From Cellulophaga sp. BC115SP (GTDB taxonomy: Bacteria > Bacteroidota > Bacteroidia > Cytophagales > Spirosomataceae): a stretch of DNA of 64,000 bases. The notes under the pieces were generated by a model. It was given only the letters and a program-made list of their open reading frames with translations, had not been told where the DNA came from and searched no databases. The stretch is taken from positions 1 to 64,000 of the forward strand of contig NZ_JAAALB010000034.1 in assembly GCF_009905545.1 (NCBI RefSeq), written 5' to 3'. Shown here piece by piece: positions 8,379 through 17,181 of the stretch; the stretch's first letter is position 1, and every line of letters begins with the position of its first letter. The translations under genes were made by a program, and so were the position numbers.

Positions 8379-9419
8379 ATGAATAAAGCACCACTCCTTT
8401 TACTCCTTTTTTGTCTATTGGGTTGCCAGAAAGACAAACAGCGTCCCGAACAAAAGATATTTGACAGAATCCTATTTGTGTATCACTTAAAACAATCCGT
8501 AGAAGCAAATACATGGATGACATTCGACGATCCTCAATACGATGTGCCATTAATATACTTCACTGATTCGAGTTCTTATGTGGCAAATCCTACCGAAAAA
8601 TTCCTCAAAACTTTCAAATCTGAACTCGTATTAGAGGATGGCACTATCAAAATTTACAAAACTCAAAAAAGAGTGGATGACTCTCCTTTTCACATGGAGA
8701 CAGGCATGACTTTGGGCGACCCTACCCCTGATTTTAATTACCATTCACCTTTCATGATGTGTAGTAGTTTTGAAGAAACCGTCAAAACTATTCCAGATGT
8801 CGGCTCTACGGATGAATGGACAACTATGATTATTCACGAATATTTTCACGGTTTTCAGTATAAGCACAAACCTTATATGGATTATTATGAGAACGAAATC
8901 GTACAGATCCAACCAGATAGCTTGACGACTTTCTACAAAAAACTCCCTTGGTTTAAACAATCAATCGATGCCGAAAACCAGTTACTACTCGATGCAATTG
9001 CCGAAAAAGATAGTATCCAAACAAAGAAGCTAATTCAGGCTTTTTGGAATAAACGAAAACAAAGAAGAGGGCAATTTCAACAGAAACATAAATTTAGCCT
9101 TGACAAATTTGAAAAGTGTTATGAAACCATGGAAGGCACTGCCAGATATGTTGAATTTTCGTTATACAAGGATTTTGCTACTAGAAAACCCGATGAAAGT
9201 TTGCTAAAATCTGATAGCTCTTTTAAATCATTTGCAAAATTCAAGAACTATAATCTTCAAAAGGATAAGTGGTTGTACTTGACTGACAAAACTACCTACT
9301 TTTACGCCACTGGTTTCAATATGGCTCGCTTATTAGACAAACTAGGTATCGAGTACAAATCAAGACTTTTTAAAGATGGTAAAATTTCATTAGAAGATAT
9401 TCTGAGAGAACAGCAGTAG
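8379..9419 (+). CDS. Lipoprotein with HExxH motif, putative zinc metallopeptidase
   Basis: The signal peptide ends L-L-G-C (Cys16). At residues 153-157 the sequence reads H-E-Y-F-H, an HExxH zinc site within IIHEYFHGFQ. About 100 residues later MEGTARYVE supplies conserved Glu residues (E252 and E259) suitable as a gluzincin-type third ligand and active-site support. This spacing and the EGTARY block make a real peptidase more likely than a chance HExxH. The named family is not recognised. It would act at the outer membrane or in the periplasm; the substrate is unknown. Confidence 0.72.
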   Translation: MNKAPLLLLLFCLLGCQKDKQRPEQKIFDRILFVYHLKQSVEANTWMTFDDPQYDVPLIYFTDSSSYVANPTEKFLKTFKSELVLEDGTIKIYKTQKRVDDSPFHMETGMTLGDPTPDFNYHSPFMMCSSFEETVKTIPDVGSTDEWTTMIIHEYFHGFQYKHKPYMDYYENEIVQIQPDSLTTFYKKLPWFKQSIDAENQLLLDAIAEKDSIQTKKLIQAFWNKRKQRRGQFQQKHKFSLDKFEKCYETMEGTARYVEFSLYKDFATRKPDESLLKSDSSFKSFAKFKNYNLQKDKWLYLTDKTTYFYATGFNMARLLDKLGIEYKSRLFKDGKISLEDILREQQ

Positions 9420-9506
9420 TGCCACCCAGTCCAATTTAACACCTGATTATTTCGTATTTTATTAAAGTATTCAAATAAATAATATAAAACCTTTTCACAC
9501 CAAACC

Positions 9507-10226
9507 ATGGGAATTTTCGATCAATTTTTCAAAAAAAACCAAAACACCGAAAGCAATCAAGAACCATCCGCCTTCGATATACCTATTTCTGAACTACAAA
9601 AGGCTAGAGAAGGCACTATAAACCTAGGACAAAGTATTTTCCCTGTCATTAAAAGAGCTGATGACCCAAAGATTAATATCAATTCGATTTCTGCAGGAGA
9701 AATTCTTAAAGACCCCGTCGCAGAAGAAATTGTGGTTTGCTACGTAATAGATATGGGGGAAAATTTTGAGTTTATAACCACAAGGCATCTCTTGAGCTTT
9801 GGACTAACCTTTGATGATATACGTGACGCAGGCAGACGAAATCTCATCAACCGAGTAAATGAAGATTGTAAAATTTCGATTATGGATTATTCCTCGAGCA
9901 ATCCTGCCATCAAGCCTTTTTATCGTTTGGAATTTGATAGTAATCTGAATCCTTCCATTATGCTTTTGGATGAATTTTGGGAGTCGAGTATCAAAGAAAT
10001 TATTGATATTGATACCATTGCGGTAACAATCCCAGCGAAAAATATTATTTTCTTCTCCGATATGAAAGTGATGGAGAGTTTCAGAACGATGCGTCCAATT
10101 TCAAAAAAATTCTACGAAGCCTCTATATTAGATCAGGTAGAATTATCAACCAATACCTATATCCGTAAGAACGGAAAGTGGATTTTATTTCTTGATACGG
10201 ATGAACAAATGGCTGAACTTTGGTAG
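9507..10226 (+). CDS. DUF1444 (YtpQ)-like cytoplasmic protein
   Basis: This 239-residue soluble protein has no signal peptide. The middle part reads PVAEEIVVCYVIDMGENFEF, then TRHLLSFGLTFDDIRDAGRRNL, and near the end TIAVTIPAKNIIFFSD. This is the order of blocks seen in DUF1444/YtpQ-type proteins (Asp-rich strand, GL..d...A..NL helix, vtiPArd strand). The function of the family is unknown. The assignment is from motif memory and could be wrong. The gene is monocistronic by spacing. Confidence 0.5.
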   Translation: MGIFDQFFKKNQNTESNQEPSAFDIPISELQKAREGTINLGQSIFPVIKRADDPKININSISAGEILKDPVAEEIVVCYVIDMGENFEFITTRHLLSFGLTFDDIRDAGRRNLINRVNEDCKISIMDYSSSNPAIKPFYRLEFDSNLNPSIMLLDEFWESSIKEIIDIDTIAVTIPAKNIIFFSDMKVMESFRTMRPISKKFYEASILDQVELSTNTYIRKNGKWILFLDTDEQMAELW

Positions 10227-10406
10227 TGATTTCAGCTAAAAATAAGCTTTATTCTTATTAATAACCGATAGATTAATTGGCATATTTTATCAGATAATTT
10301 TGCTTATAGGAAGAAAATATGCTTTTGGGTCAACTATTTCAAATATTCGTAAATAGTTCTATCTTTCCATGCCAATAAATATCGATTCTTCTAATCCAAC
10401 ATAATT

Positions 10407-11612
10407 ATGCTAAGCCTTGATTTCAAAGTGGTAAAATTTATCCTAGTCTTCAATATCGTTATGCTATATCATGGATTAGCATTAGGACAAAAAAACGACG
10501 TCTGGATACGCTACCATGATAAAGCCAAGAATTTATACGGCTACAAAGATTTAAAAGGTAAAATTAAAATTCCTGCCAAGTTCGAAAAATTTTTTACCCA
10601 AGCTGACTCATTTTACAATATCATCTCTGTAAAAGAAGAAAATCTGCATAATTACAAGACCTATTATCTCTTAAAAAATGGGAAAAAAGTTGGTTTAGAC
10701 AGCTTATATATTTTAGACTATACTGTTGATTGTGAAAGTGAAGGGAAAATCCGATTCCAAAACAGGAAAAATGACAGAATTGGTTTTTTAGATAAAAATG
10801 GGAAAGCCGTCATTCCTGCCATTTATAATTATGCCACTCCGTTTTATAATGGTGTGTCCAGAGCACTTATAAATGCAAAACGTGCATGCTGGGATGAAAA
10901 GGAGGATACACTAAACTGTGAACATCTAGGTTGGAAAGGAGGAATCCAAGTTTTAATTAACGATAAAAATGAGATTTTAGCGGATAGTCTTCATAACCTT
11001 CCAGATAATATTAATTGGTATTCATTAAAAACAAATCAAGCCGACTTAGACACCAATATTTGGTTTACCATTAAGGGAAAAAATGGGAATACCTATTCAT
11101 TTATAGACTATCAAAAAGAGTTCAAACATTGGTTCGAGACGAAATTTTTATTCGCTCTAAAATCATACAATCAGGAGAATTTGAGAAGGCTGTTTTTTTC
11201 AGGTTTACAAATTAAATCAGAGAAATTAGGTACGAGTAATTCCCATCAAAAAAATTTCAATACTTTTATTCGCAAAATAGTTACACCCGAACGATTTCAA
11301 GCCAATCTCCTAAAAGAAATCAATATTATGAATGGAGATTTAATGTTCGTCGACATAGAAAAACCTGTTTATAAAAAATATCTAGACGCTTGTGGGCGCC
11401 ACCAAAAAGAGAAGTTTCCTGCTTTCTTAATTGCCATAAACTACTATGTAAAAAGAAAAGAAGCACTTGATCTAACGAGTATTTCCAAGCTAGATCCAAA
11501 TTGGAAACCATCAGAATTTGATATCAATTTTGAACTTGATTATCAGGAAAGATTTGAATTTCTTAAGACCAAAGATGGATATAAACTGTTTGAGGTTTAT
11601 GTAAAAAACTGA
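10407..11612 (+). CDS. Secreted WG-repeat protein
   Basis: The N-terminus is a hydrophobic signal segment (to about residue 27, ending A-L-G-Q). WG-type beta repeats are visible at about residues 45-65 (GYKDLKGKIKIPAKFEKF) and about 125-150 (RIGFLDKNGKAVIPAIYNY, PFYNGVSRAL). The C-terminal 200 residues carry no recognisable repeat. WG repeats (KWG_Leptospira family) are common in Bacteroidota surface or periplasmic proteins, but their role is unknown. It ends just 11 bases before a 213-bp inverted-repeat element. Confidence 0.75.
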   Translation: MLSLDFKVVKFILVFNIVMLYHGLALGQKNDVWIRYHDKAKNLYGYKDLKGKIKIPAKFEKFFTQADSFYNIISVKEENLHNYKTYYLLKNGKKVGLDSLYILDYTVDCESEGKIRFQNRKNDRIGFLDKNGKAVIPAIYNYATPFYNGVSRALINAKRACWDEKEDTLNCEHLGWKGGIQVLINDKNEILADSLHNLPDNINWYSLKTNQADLDTNIWFTIKGKNGNTYSFIDYQKEFKHWFETKFLFALKSYNQENLRRLFFSGLQIKSEKLGTSNSHQKNFNTFIRKIVTPERFQANLLKEINIMNGDLMFVDIEKPVYKKYLDACGRHQKEKFPAFLIAINYYVKRKEALDLTSISKLDPNWKPSEFDINFELDYQERFEFLKTKDGYKLFEVYVKN

Positions 11613-11623
11613 ATAATGAGATA

Positions 11624-11836
11624 GAAGCTGTTTAAACTTTCGTAAAATTACTTGCGTCAGCAATGAATTTATACTGTTTGAGCGAAGCGAGGTGGGACGC
11701 CACTCCGATTATAAATTCTTGATTTTTTTGCGGCCGCCGCTGCGGTTACTTTTTGTATCAAGGCGGGAACGCCTAGTTAAAAAGTAAGGCGAAGAATAAA
11801 TCAATATAACTGTTTTTGAAAAGTTTAAACAGCTTC
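11624..11836. mobile_element. MITE-like element, 213 bp with perfect 17-bp terminal inverted repeats
   Basis: The left end GAAGCTGTTTAAACTTT (11624-11640) is the exact reverse complement of the right end at 11820-11836. ATA flanks both sides (11621-11623 and 11837-11839), a possible 3-bp target duplication. The interior is much more GC-rich than its surroundings (GCGGCCGCCGCTGCGG). It contains a hairpin pairing TTACTTTTT with AAAAAGTAA around an inner GGCG/CGCC. No ORF of useful length is present, so it would need a transposase in trans. Identity with a known IS cannot be checked here. Confidence 0.75.
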
Positions 11837-11877
11837 ATAGTCAAAAATAAATTAACCGATAAACATTATTACTTACT

Positions 11878-12420
11878 ATGACTTTAACATATAGCTTATC
11901 TGAAGATGACTTTCTCAATAGTCAGATATTCATTATAAAGAGCAAAGGAACTTTTCAAAAGTTCAGACAAATAAGTATGATAACAATTACCGTTTTGTAC
12001 ATTATTACAGTTAGTTTTTCTTTTTACTTTAAAAAGGACTTCTTTGGATATACCATGATAATAATTGGATTGATAACACTTATCGCTTTTCCTACTTATT
12101 ATAAGCAATCATATAAAGAAAGATTGAGAACCCAGCTAAGAGATTATGTAAGTAATAAGTTCGACATTGAATTTACAATAGTACTTACTGAAGATTATTT
12201 AAGGTCTTTTTCTGAAGATTGTGAAACAAAAATAAAACTTCAACAAATCGGAGAAATTGTTGAGGTCGGCGAATATTTTTACTTGAAATTAAAAATTGGA
12301 GATACATTTATCATTCCAAAAAATCCAGTTGAAAACATCCAAGATTTGCAGTCAGAATTAAAGCAAATCGCACAAAGATTTGAAATTGGTTATACCACAG
12401 ATCTTAATTGGAAGTGGTAA
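11878..12420 (+). CDS. YcxB-like membrane protein
   Basis: This 180-residue protein starts with a short strand-rich segment (LTYSLSEDDFLNSQIFI). Two adjacent membrane helices follow (about 36-53 and 58-76), then a cytoplasmic C-terminal domain (about 95-170) with FTIVLTEDYLRSFSEDCETKI, a YFYLKLKIGDTFIIPK strand pair and a closing helix. This is the layout of YcxB-family proteins. Their function is unknown; they recur among immunity-type genes. The promoter region includes the right end of the MITE-like element, 41 bases upstream of the start. Confidence 0.7.
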   Translation: MTLTYSLSEDDFLNSQIFIIKSKGTFQKFRQISMITITVLYIITVSFSFYFKKDFFGYTMIIIGLITLIAFPTYYKQSYKERLRTQLRDYVSNKFDIEFTIVLTEDYLRSFSEDCETKIKLQQIGEIVEVGEYFYLKLKIGDTFIIPKNPVENIQDLQSELKQIAQRFEIGYTTDLNWKW

Positions 12421-12527
12421 ACCACATTCAATGATTATTTTTCAGACGCACTTCCTAAAGCTTAATTTGATTTGATAGTATATCTCTAAGCAATCCTTTA
12501 AAACAACCTCTTTTTACACCACAGCAA

Positions 12528-13190
12528 ATGAAATATTTACTTTTTTCAATCACTCTTCTCTGTGTTTGCAAACAAGCACAATCTCAAACCAACTGGATCA
12601 GCAAAGAGGATAGTTTAGGAAATCTATTGTTTAGGGAAACGAATGTTTCAAGACACGATCAACAAACTTGGCAGTTTTTTGTAAAAGAGACAGGGTATAT
12701 TTCTCCACTCAATCTTAAGCAAAGGGTGGCAAACCAAGTGAATGATAAGAATATAGATACTCTTCCTCGACTAAAAAAAACAGTGCTACATCTGCTAATC
12801 TCAGACAATCAGAAAAATCTGCTAGAAAAATCTTCGGATGGCTTAAAGCTGTATATCTTTAATTTTTCGGCTAAGCAGGTCGCAGTCCCTAGCATCGGTA
12901 CAGCTCCACAAGGCTTAATCGAGTATATTTATGTAGAAAATAAATGGATAGCTCTAAGGAGAAAAGCAGGATGGCTCTGTCGTAAACCACTTCCAAAAAT
13001 TCATTTTCTACCCAATGCTGTTAGTTGCTATAATATTTCACCTGTCAATCAGGAAAATGGTACAATCTCTTTGAAGTATAAATTTATGATGACTTACAAT
13101 AATCAGTCAATAGAATCAAACCAAATTACTATAAAACTTTACCCAAATCAATTGCAAAGGCTTTTAGAAGAGAATAATATGCCTAAATAA
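12528..13190 (+). CDS. Secreted protein of unknown function
   Basis: A signal peptide of about 19 residues ends A-Q-S-Q. The mature part of about 200 residues is basic, with a central segment around APQGLIEYIYVENKWIALRR and an apparent beta-sandwich C-terminus (ISLKYKFMMTYNNQSIESN, QITIKLY). No family is recognised. The following 235 bases before the next gene hold only a 31-codon frame at 13229-13324 that I do not trust as a gene. Confidence 0.6.
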   Translation: MKYLLFSITLLCVCKQAQSQTNWISKEDSLGNLLFRETNVSRHDQQTWQFFVKETGYISPLNLKQRVANQVNDKNIDTLPRLKKTVLHLLISDNQKNLLEKSSDGLKLYIFNFSAKQVAVPSIGTAPQGLIEYIYVENKWIALRRKAGWLCRKPLPKIHFLPNAVSCYNISPVNQENGTISLKYKFMMTYNNQSIESNQITIKLYPNQLQRLLEENNMPK

Positions 13191-13425
13191 CAATAGGCAC
13201 ATCGCTCTGGAGGCAAGAATCTCCTTATATGCCACAAAATCTAACAATCTCACAACAAGTACATTACAAGGACAAATTTATTCTTCCAGATGATAAACTA
13301 GAATTAAAAAAATTTACTCTTTAAATCTCATAATGAAAAATCAAATGATGAATACAAAACACAAAATCAGACTTTAATACATAAACAAAGAAGATAAATT
13401 TAGATCTTCCTTTCCACTTTTTGCA

Positions 13426-13969
13426 ATGAAAAAAATAAAACTCTCTAAATTATTTCTATATATCGCAACTATTATTGTCATAGGGTTTTGTATTCCACAG
13501 AACCTGAGGATGCCTGTTGAAGGAGCTGCCAAAAGTAGCTATAACCAACAATCATTTTGGTATTACCCATGGGGAAAATCTGTTACTCATAAGGGAGTTG
13601 ATATTTTTGCTAAAAAAGGCACAAAGGTTTTTTCTGCGACTAATGGTATCGTGTTATTTCAGGGCGAAATTCCAATTGGTGGGAAAAATCATTTTTATAC
13701 TCGGACCCAAATGGAGACTTCACTATTATTCACATTTAGAAAAAACTACTGTTCATATTTTAAATTTTGTAAACCATCAAACCATGATAGGGACAGTTGG
13801 AGATTCTGGAAATGCATCTGGGAAAAGCCCACATTTACACTACTCTATTGAAACTATTATTCCATATTTCTGGAGAATTGATAAAAGTCGGCAGGGATGG
13901 AGAAAAATGACTTTTTTAGATCCAACTGTATATTTGAACGAATATTTTTCCAGAAAATCAAAGAATTAG
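13426..13969 (+). pseudogene. Frameshifted M23 family (LytM-type) metallopeptidase
   Basis: The M23 domain is split over two frames. Frame 1 (13426-) carries the signal segment and THKGVDIFAKKGTKV with the first zinc ligands H55 and D59 (H-x3-D). Frame 2 (to 13969) carries YYSHLEKTTVH, then IGTVGDSGNASGKSPHLHYSIE with the catalytic H-x-H. The two join smoothly at GGGAAAAATC (13681-13690) if one A of the five-A run is removed, reading ...GGK-IIFILG.... So the sequence has one extra base in a homopolymer: a disabling mutation, phase variation, or a sequencing error. An intact product would be a cell-wall endopeptidase of about 180 residues. Confidence 0.82.
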
Positions 13970-13984
13970 ACACTTATTCAACAC

Positions 13985-14644
13985 ATGAAAAATACTATTT
14001 TGTCTCTCCTCCTATTGACTTCCTCAATACCTTTTGTGTCCTATTTCGCGGCGGGTTTCCCTTCCGAAAATGACACTAATCATTTCGTACAAGGCTCTAT
14101 CACCCTTGTGCACCCAGATGGTGTGCAAACCATTATTCACCAAAATGGACAATCTAAAACTATTATCCACCCGAATGGGAAAATAAGCACTGTATTTGAT
14201 AGTACACCAACCCATAAAATAATCACCCATTCAAACGGAAGTGTTACAACGCTTGTCAAACAAGGTTCTCTAGCAACCATGGTTAACACAGACGGTTCCA
14301 TTTCTACAATAATGGAAAATGGCGACAGAAGTATTATCACTGGTGGTAACGGCACACAGATAACCATTTTAAATAATGGTTCTACCAAGAGTATTACAAG
14401 TTCAGATGGAACTATGACCAATTTGTTCATGTATAAGAATAATCAAAATATGAAGGAGCCAGATGCGGCCGAATTAATGCTTATAATAAGTCCAGAAGCT
14501 ACTCAAGGAGCAAACCAGACACCTTCGAAGAAACATACTGCCTCGGTAAATATTTCTCAAAATAATCCCAGCGAGAGTATTGTTGAGTTCATTATCAAAA
14601 GCATAGGTGGCTTTATTAAAAAACTTATCAATGCCATTTTCTAA
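13985..14644 (+). CDS. Secreted decapeptide-repeat protein with amphipathic C-terminal helix
   Basis: A signal peptide (to about residue 23, YFAAG) leads into about eleven repeats of roughly ten residues between residues 38 and 148. The pattern is T-I/L-[IV]-x-x-N/D-G-x-x-x (for example TIIHQNGQSK, TIIHPNGKIS, TMVNTDGSIS, TILNNGSTK), suggesting a beta-solenoid or beta-roll. A Ser/Thr/Gln-rich linker follows. The last 22 residues (198-219) form an amphipathic helix with IIKSIGGFIKKLI, resembling a membrane-active peptide. It starts 15 bases after the broken M23 gene and may share its transcript. No named family is recognised. Confidence 0.72.
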   Translation: MKNTILSLLLLTSSIPFVSYFAAGFPSENDTNHFVQGSITLVHPDGVQTIIHQNGQSKTIIHPNGKISTVFDSTPTHKIITHSNGSVTTLVKQGSLATMVNTDGSISTIMENGDRSIITGGNGTQITILNNGSTKSITSSDGTMTNLFMYKNNQNMKEPDAAELMLIISPEATQGANQTPSKKHTASVNISQNNPSESIVEFIIKSIGGFIKKLINAIF

Positions 14645-14939
14645 ATTTAGAATGGATCTGAGGCTTGAAAAACTGTTAGGTAAAACATCATTGCGGGCAA
14701 TAAGATTAAATCAACTTTGTTAGAAGTAGGTATTAGGCTGTACACTGTAAGCTAAAACCCTAGACGATTTTCTCATGAAAAATGGAAACATTTTTGCTTA
14801 CAGTCTAAAGCACAACAATACAATCTTATTTTGCATTATTGCCTAGGATAAAATAAATTGTCGTACGGAGACATCAAATCATTAGGTTTTCCTCTTGAGA
14901 TAAAATTTGCTAAACAAGGTCATTTTACTAACTCTTGCT

Positions 14940-15536
14940 ATGAAAAGAAATTATTCAATTACCGTTATTTTCCTTGGCATTTTGATTTTTACTGGTTTTA
15001 TTCAGCCTACATTTTATCAAAAATTAGCTGAAGCGGCATTGTCTCTCACACATCAAAAGGTTATTTACGATCCAACTTATACCGTTATACCGTACCCCAA
15101 TGGTGATGTCTCACCGCAGAGAGGCGTCTGTACGGATGTAATCATCCGAGCTTATAGAAAAATGGGAGTTGATTTGCAAAAAGAGGTTCATGAAGATATG
15201 AAATCTCATTTCAAAAAATATCCCCAAAAATGGGGTCTTAAAAGCCCTGACAAAAATATAGACCACAGAAGGGTTCCTAATTTGATGACCTATTTTTCTA
15301 GATTTGGTATCGTTAAACCTATCACGAAAAACGCTCAAGATTACACACCAGGAGATATTGTGTGCTGGCAACTTTCAGACAGACTTACCCATATTGGACT
15401 TGTTTCATCAAAGAAAACCATTGGCCAGCAGCGATATTTGATTGTTCATAACATTGGTAGTGGGCAAGTATTGGAGGATTGTCTCTTTAGTTTCAAAATC
15501 ATAGGACATTACCAATATAGTAATAAAACCCACTGA
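14940..15536 (+). CDS. DUF1287 protein, putative NlpC/P60-like cysteine hydrolase
   Basis: The ATG at 14940 is chosen over a TTG at 14907 because it starts directly on the signal/anchor segment MKRNYSITVIFLGILIF. The DUF1287 core follows: QRGVCTDVIIRAYRKMGVDLQ (C64 the likely nucleophile), PNLMTYFSRFG, then PGDIVCWQL and THIGLVSSKK (H151 the likely base), and HNIGSG. DUF1287 proteins have the circularly arranged NlpC/P60-type fold and are presumed periplasmic amidases or peptidases. The 295-base leader shows no gene. Together with the M23 remnant it suggests a small cell-wall group. Confidence 0.85.
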   Translation: MKRNYSITVIFLGILIFTGFIQPTFYQKLAEAALSLTHQKVIYDPTYTVIPYPNGDVSPQRGVCTDVIIRAYRKMGVDLQKEVHEDMKSHFKKYPQKWGLKSPDKNIDHRRVPNLMTYFSRFGIVKPITKNAQDYTPGDIVCWQLSDRLTHIGLVSSKKTIGQQRYLIVHNIGSGQVLEDCLFSFKIIGHYQYSNKTH

Positions 15537-15689
15537 TAAGTTTCGATAAGCGTATATATCTTAAACACTAAACTTTTGCCGAGTTGATTAAAGCAAATTA
15601 TTTTACCCGTTTACCTCTTTCAAATTTTACCTAATTGAAAACTTCAGAAGATGATCCTTAAATTCCTTTCAAGGTAGGAAAATATATTT

Positions 15690-16130
15690 ATGTTAATAGA
15701 AATTTGTAAAAAGACTCAGTATGCTTGTGAATACAGCATTACCAGAGATGATACAACTCATGAGCATTTTACGCTTGAGACAAAGACTTATTTTTTACAT
15801 GATATTTGTCACTATGTGGTCGAAAAGCAACTTCAGTTCAAGAAAGGCTTCTGGGGAATGCTTTCAATCGGGCATTCGCTTCAAGAGCTTTTCGGAAAAG
15901 AAAACCCTTTGACTCCTGAACTTCGATTTATTGAACAGATCGTTGGACCTATACAATCTGTATATGCTGGGCATTTGCCTAAACAGCAATTTTCTCAATT
16001 CATCCATCATCTGAATTTTGAAATATCCGACCTCGTCTTAAACAATTGCCTCGAAGAAATAGCAACTATTCAAAATCACTGGAGAAATCTTGAAATTGGC
16101 AAGTCTATCTCACTTACATGGACTTTATAA
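15690..16130 (+). CDS. Cytoplasmic protein of unknown function
   Basis: This 146-residue soluble protein has an N-terminal beta-rich part (ACEYSITRDDTTHEHFTLETKTYFLHDICHYVVEK as a region at 12-45) and a helical C-terminal half (LRFIEQIVGPIQSVYAG, FSQFIHHLNFEISDLVLNNC). No signal or membrane segment is present, and no family is recognised. A second frame over the same DNA (15721-15912) is treated as a shadow. It may be cotranscribed with the PhzF-like gene 59 bases downstream. Confidence 0.6.
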   Translation: MLIEICKKTQYACEYSITRDDTTHEHFTLETKTYFLHDICHYVVEKQLQFKKGFWGMLSIGHSLQELFGKENPLTPELRFIEQIVGPIQSVYAGHLPKQQFSQFIHHLNFEISDLVLNNCLEEIATIQNHWRNLEIGKSISLTWTL

Positions 16131-16189
16131 ATGGAATAAAAAGAATTGTGCTTACTAAAATAAAGTATTGAATAATATTGATCATCAAC

Positions 16190-16978
16190 ATGAAGCTAGA
16201 TTTATATCAAATAGATGCCTTTACAGACAGTGTCTTTGGAGGCAACCCTGCGTGTGTAGTACCTCTCGACAATTGGTTACCTGACAATTTATTAATGAAA
16301 ATAACCCAAGAAAATGCTGTCGCCGAAACTGCTTTTTTTGTCCAACACAAAGACTATATTCATTTAAGATGGTTTACCCCCGAAATCGAAATGGACTTAT
16401 GCGGTCATGCGACCTTGGCAACGGCCCATTGTCTAAAAACAATACTTGGCTATTCTTCTGATATTATTCGATTTGAAACACTCAGTGGTGAGTTGAAAGT
16501 GATAGTCGACGGTGATGTATATCGAATGGATTTTCCTTCAAGAATGCCAACAAAGGCAGCATTACCTGAGATTATCTCCCAATCTTTGAGTATTCAACCT
16601 AAGGAGATTTTCAAGTCAAGAGACTATATGTTAGTTTATGAAAGTGAACAGGACATTAAGGATATACAGATTAATAGGCAAATATTTGACCAAATAAACC
16701 TCGACCCAGGTGGGGTAATTGTCACTGCCAGAGGGTTAAAAGACGATTTTGTCTCCAGATTTTTTACTCCTCAAGCTTCTATACTCGAAGATCCTGTCAC
16801 AGGCTCAGCTCACTGTTCATTGATTCCTTTTTGGGCAGAAAGATTAGGTAAAAATGTACTTGAAGCCTCACAAATTTCAGAGAGGAAAGGCAAGTTGTAT
16901 TGTGAAAACCTTGGAGATAGAGTAATTATCAGTGGAAAGGCTAGAACTTACTCTGTTGGAACACTCTGGACAGACTAA
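16190..16978 (+). CDS. PhzF family isomerase/epimerase
   Basis: The ATG at 16190 is preferred to an upstream TTG because PhzF proteins begin with the strand MKLDLYQIDAFTD. The 262 residues show the family blocks in order: FGGNPACVV, the N-A-V-A-E-T-A-F segment with active-site E46, LRWFTPEIEMDLCGHATLATAH, and in the second half DFVSRFFTPQ, EDPVTGSAHCSLIPFW and a final VIISGKA. The fold is that of diaminopimelate epimerase. The real substrate of non-phenazine members is usually unknown, and no phenazine genes are here. Confidence 0.93.
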   Translation: MKLDLYQIDAFTDSVFGGNPACVVPLDNWLPDNLLMKITQENAVAETAFFVQHKDYIHLRWFTPEIEMDLCGHATLATAHCLKTILGYSSDIIRFETLSGELKVIVDGDVYRMDFPSRMPTKAALPEIISQSLSIQPKEIFKSRDYMLVYESEQDIKDIQINRQIFDQINLDPGGVIVTARGLKDDFVSRFFTPQASILEDPVTGSAHCSLIPFWAERLGKNVLEASQISERKGKLYCENLGDRVIISGKARTYSVGTLWTD

Positions 16979-17181
16979 TTCTCGATTTCATCGTTTGTAT
17001 TGAAATCTAGTTTTATTTTTTTTACAACAGAAATATAGGATTTTCCATCTTTATACAAACATCACAATGTTTTATAAAGGCAAAACCATTCAAATCTTGC
17101 ATTCATATTTTTTTAGCATATCTTTTTTGCCATTTCAAAATAGGTGTCAATTTGACCTTTAGCAAAACCTAATTAATCACC

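Noticed and set aside
13229-13324. 31-codon frame between the 12528 gene and the M23 remnant
   Set aside because: No coupling, motif or start context; short frames of this size are expected by chance in AT-rich spacer.
13426-13969. Programmed ribosomal frameshift in the M23 gene
   Set aside because: Joining the frames needs a +1 shift on GGGAAAAAT; bacterial programmed sites of this kind are normally -1, and there is no stop codon or stimulatory element there. Mutation or sequencing error is simpler.
14137-14430. 97-codon antisense frame inside the decapeptide-repeat gene
   Set aside because: It is a shadow created by the repetitive codons of the sense gene; it has no signal or domain of its own.
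13985-14644. Possible CRISPR or tandem DNA repeat
   Set aside because: The repetition is at protein level (about 30 bases per unit) with degenerate DNA and no spacers.
15721-15912. 63-codon frame overlapping the 15690 gene
   Set aside because: Shorter, in another phase, with composition unlike neighbours; the 15690 frame is the better gene.
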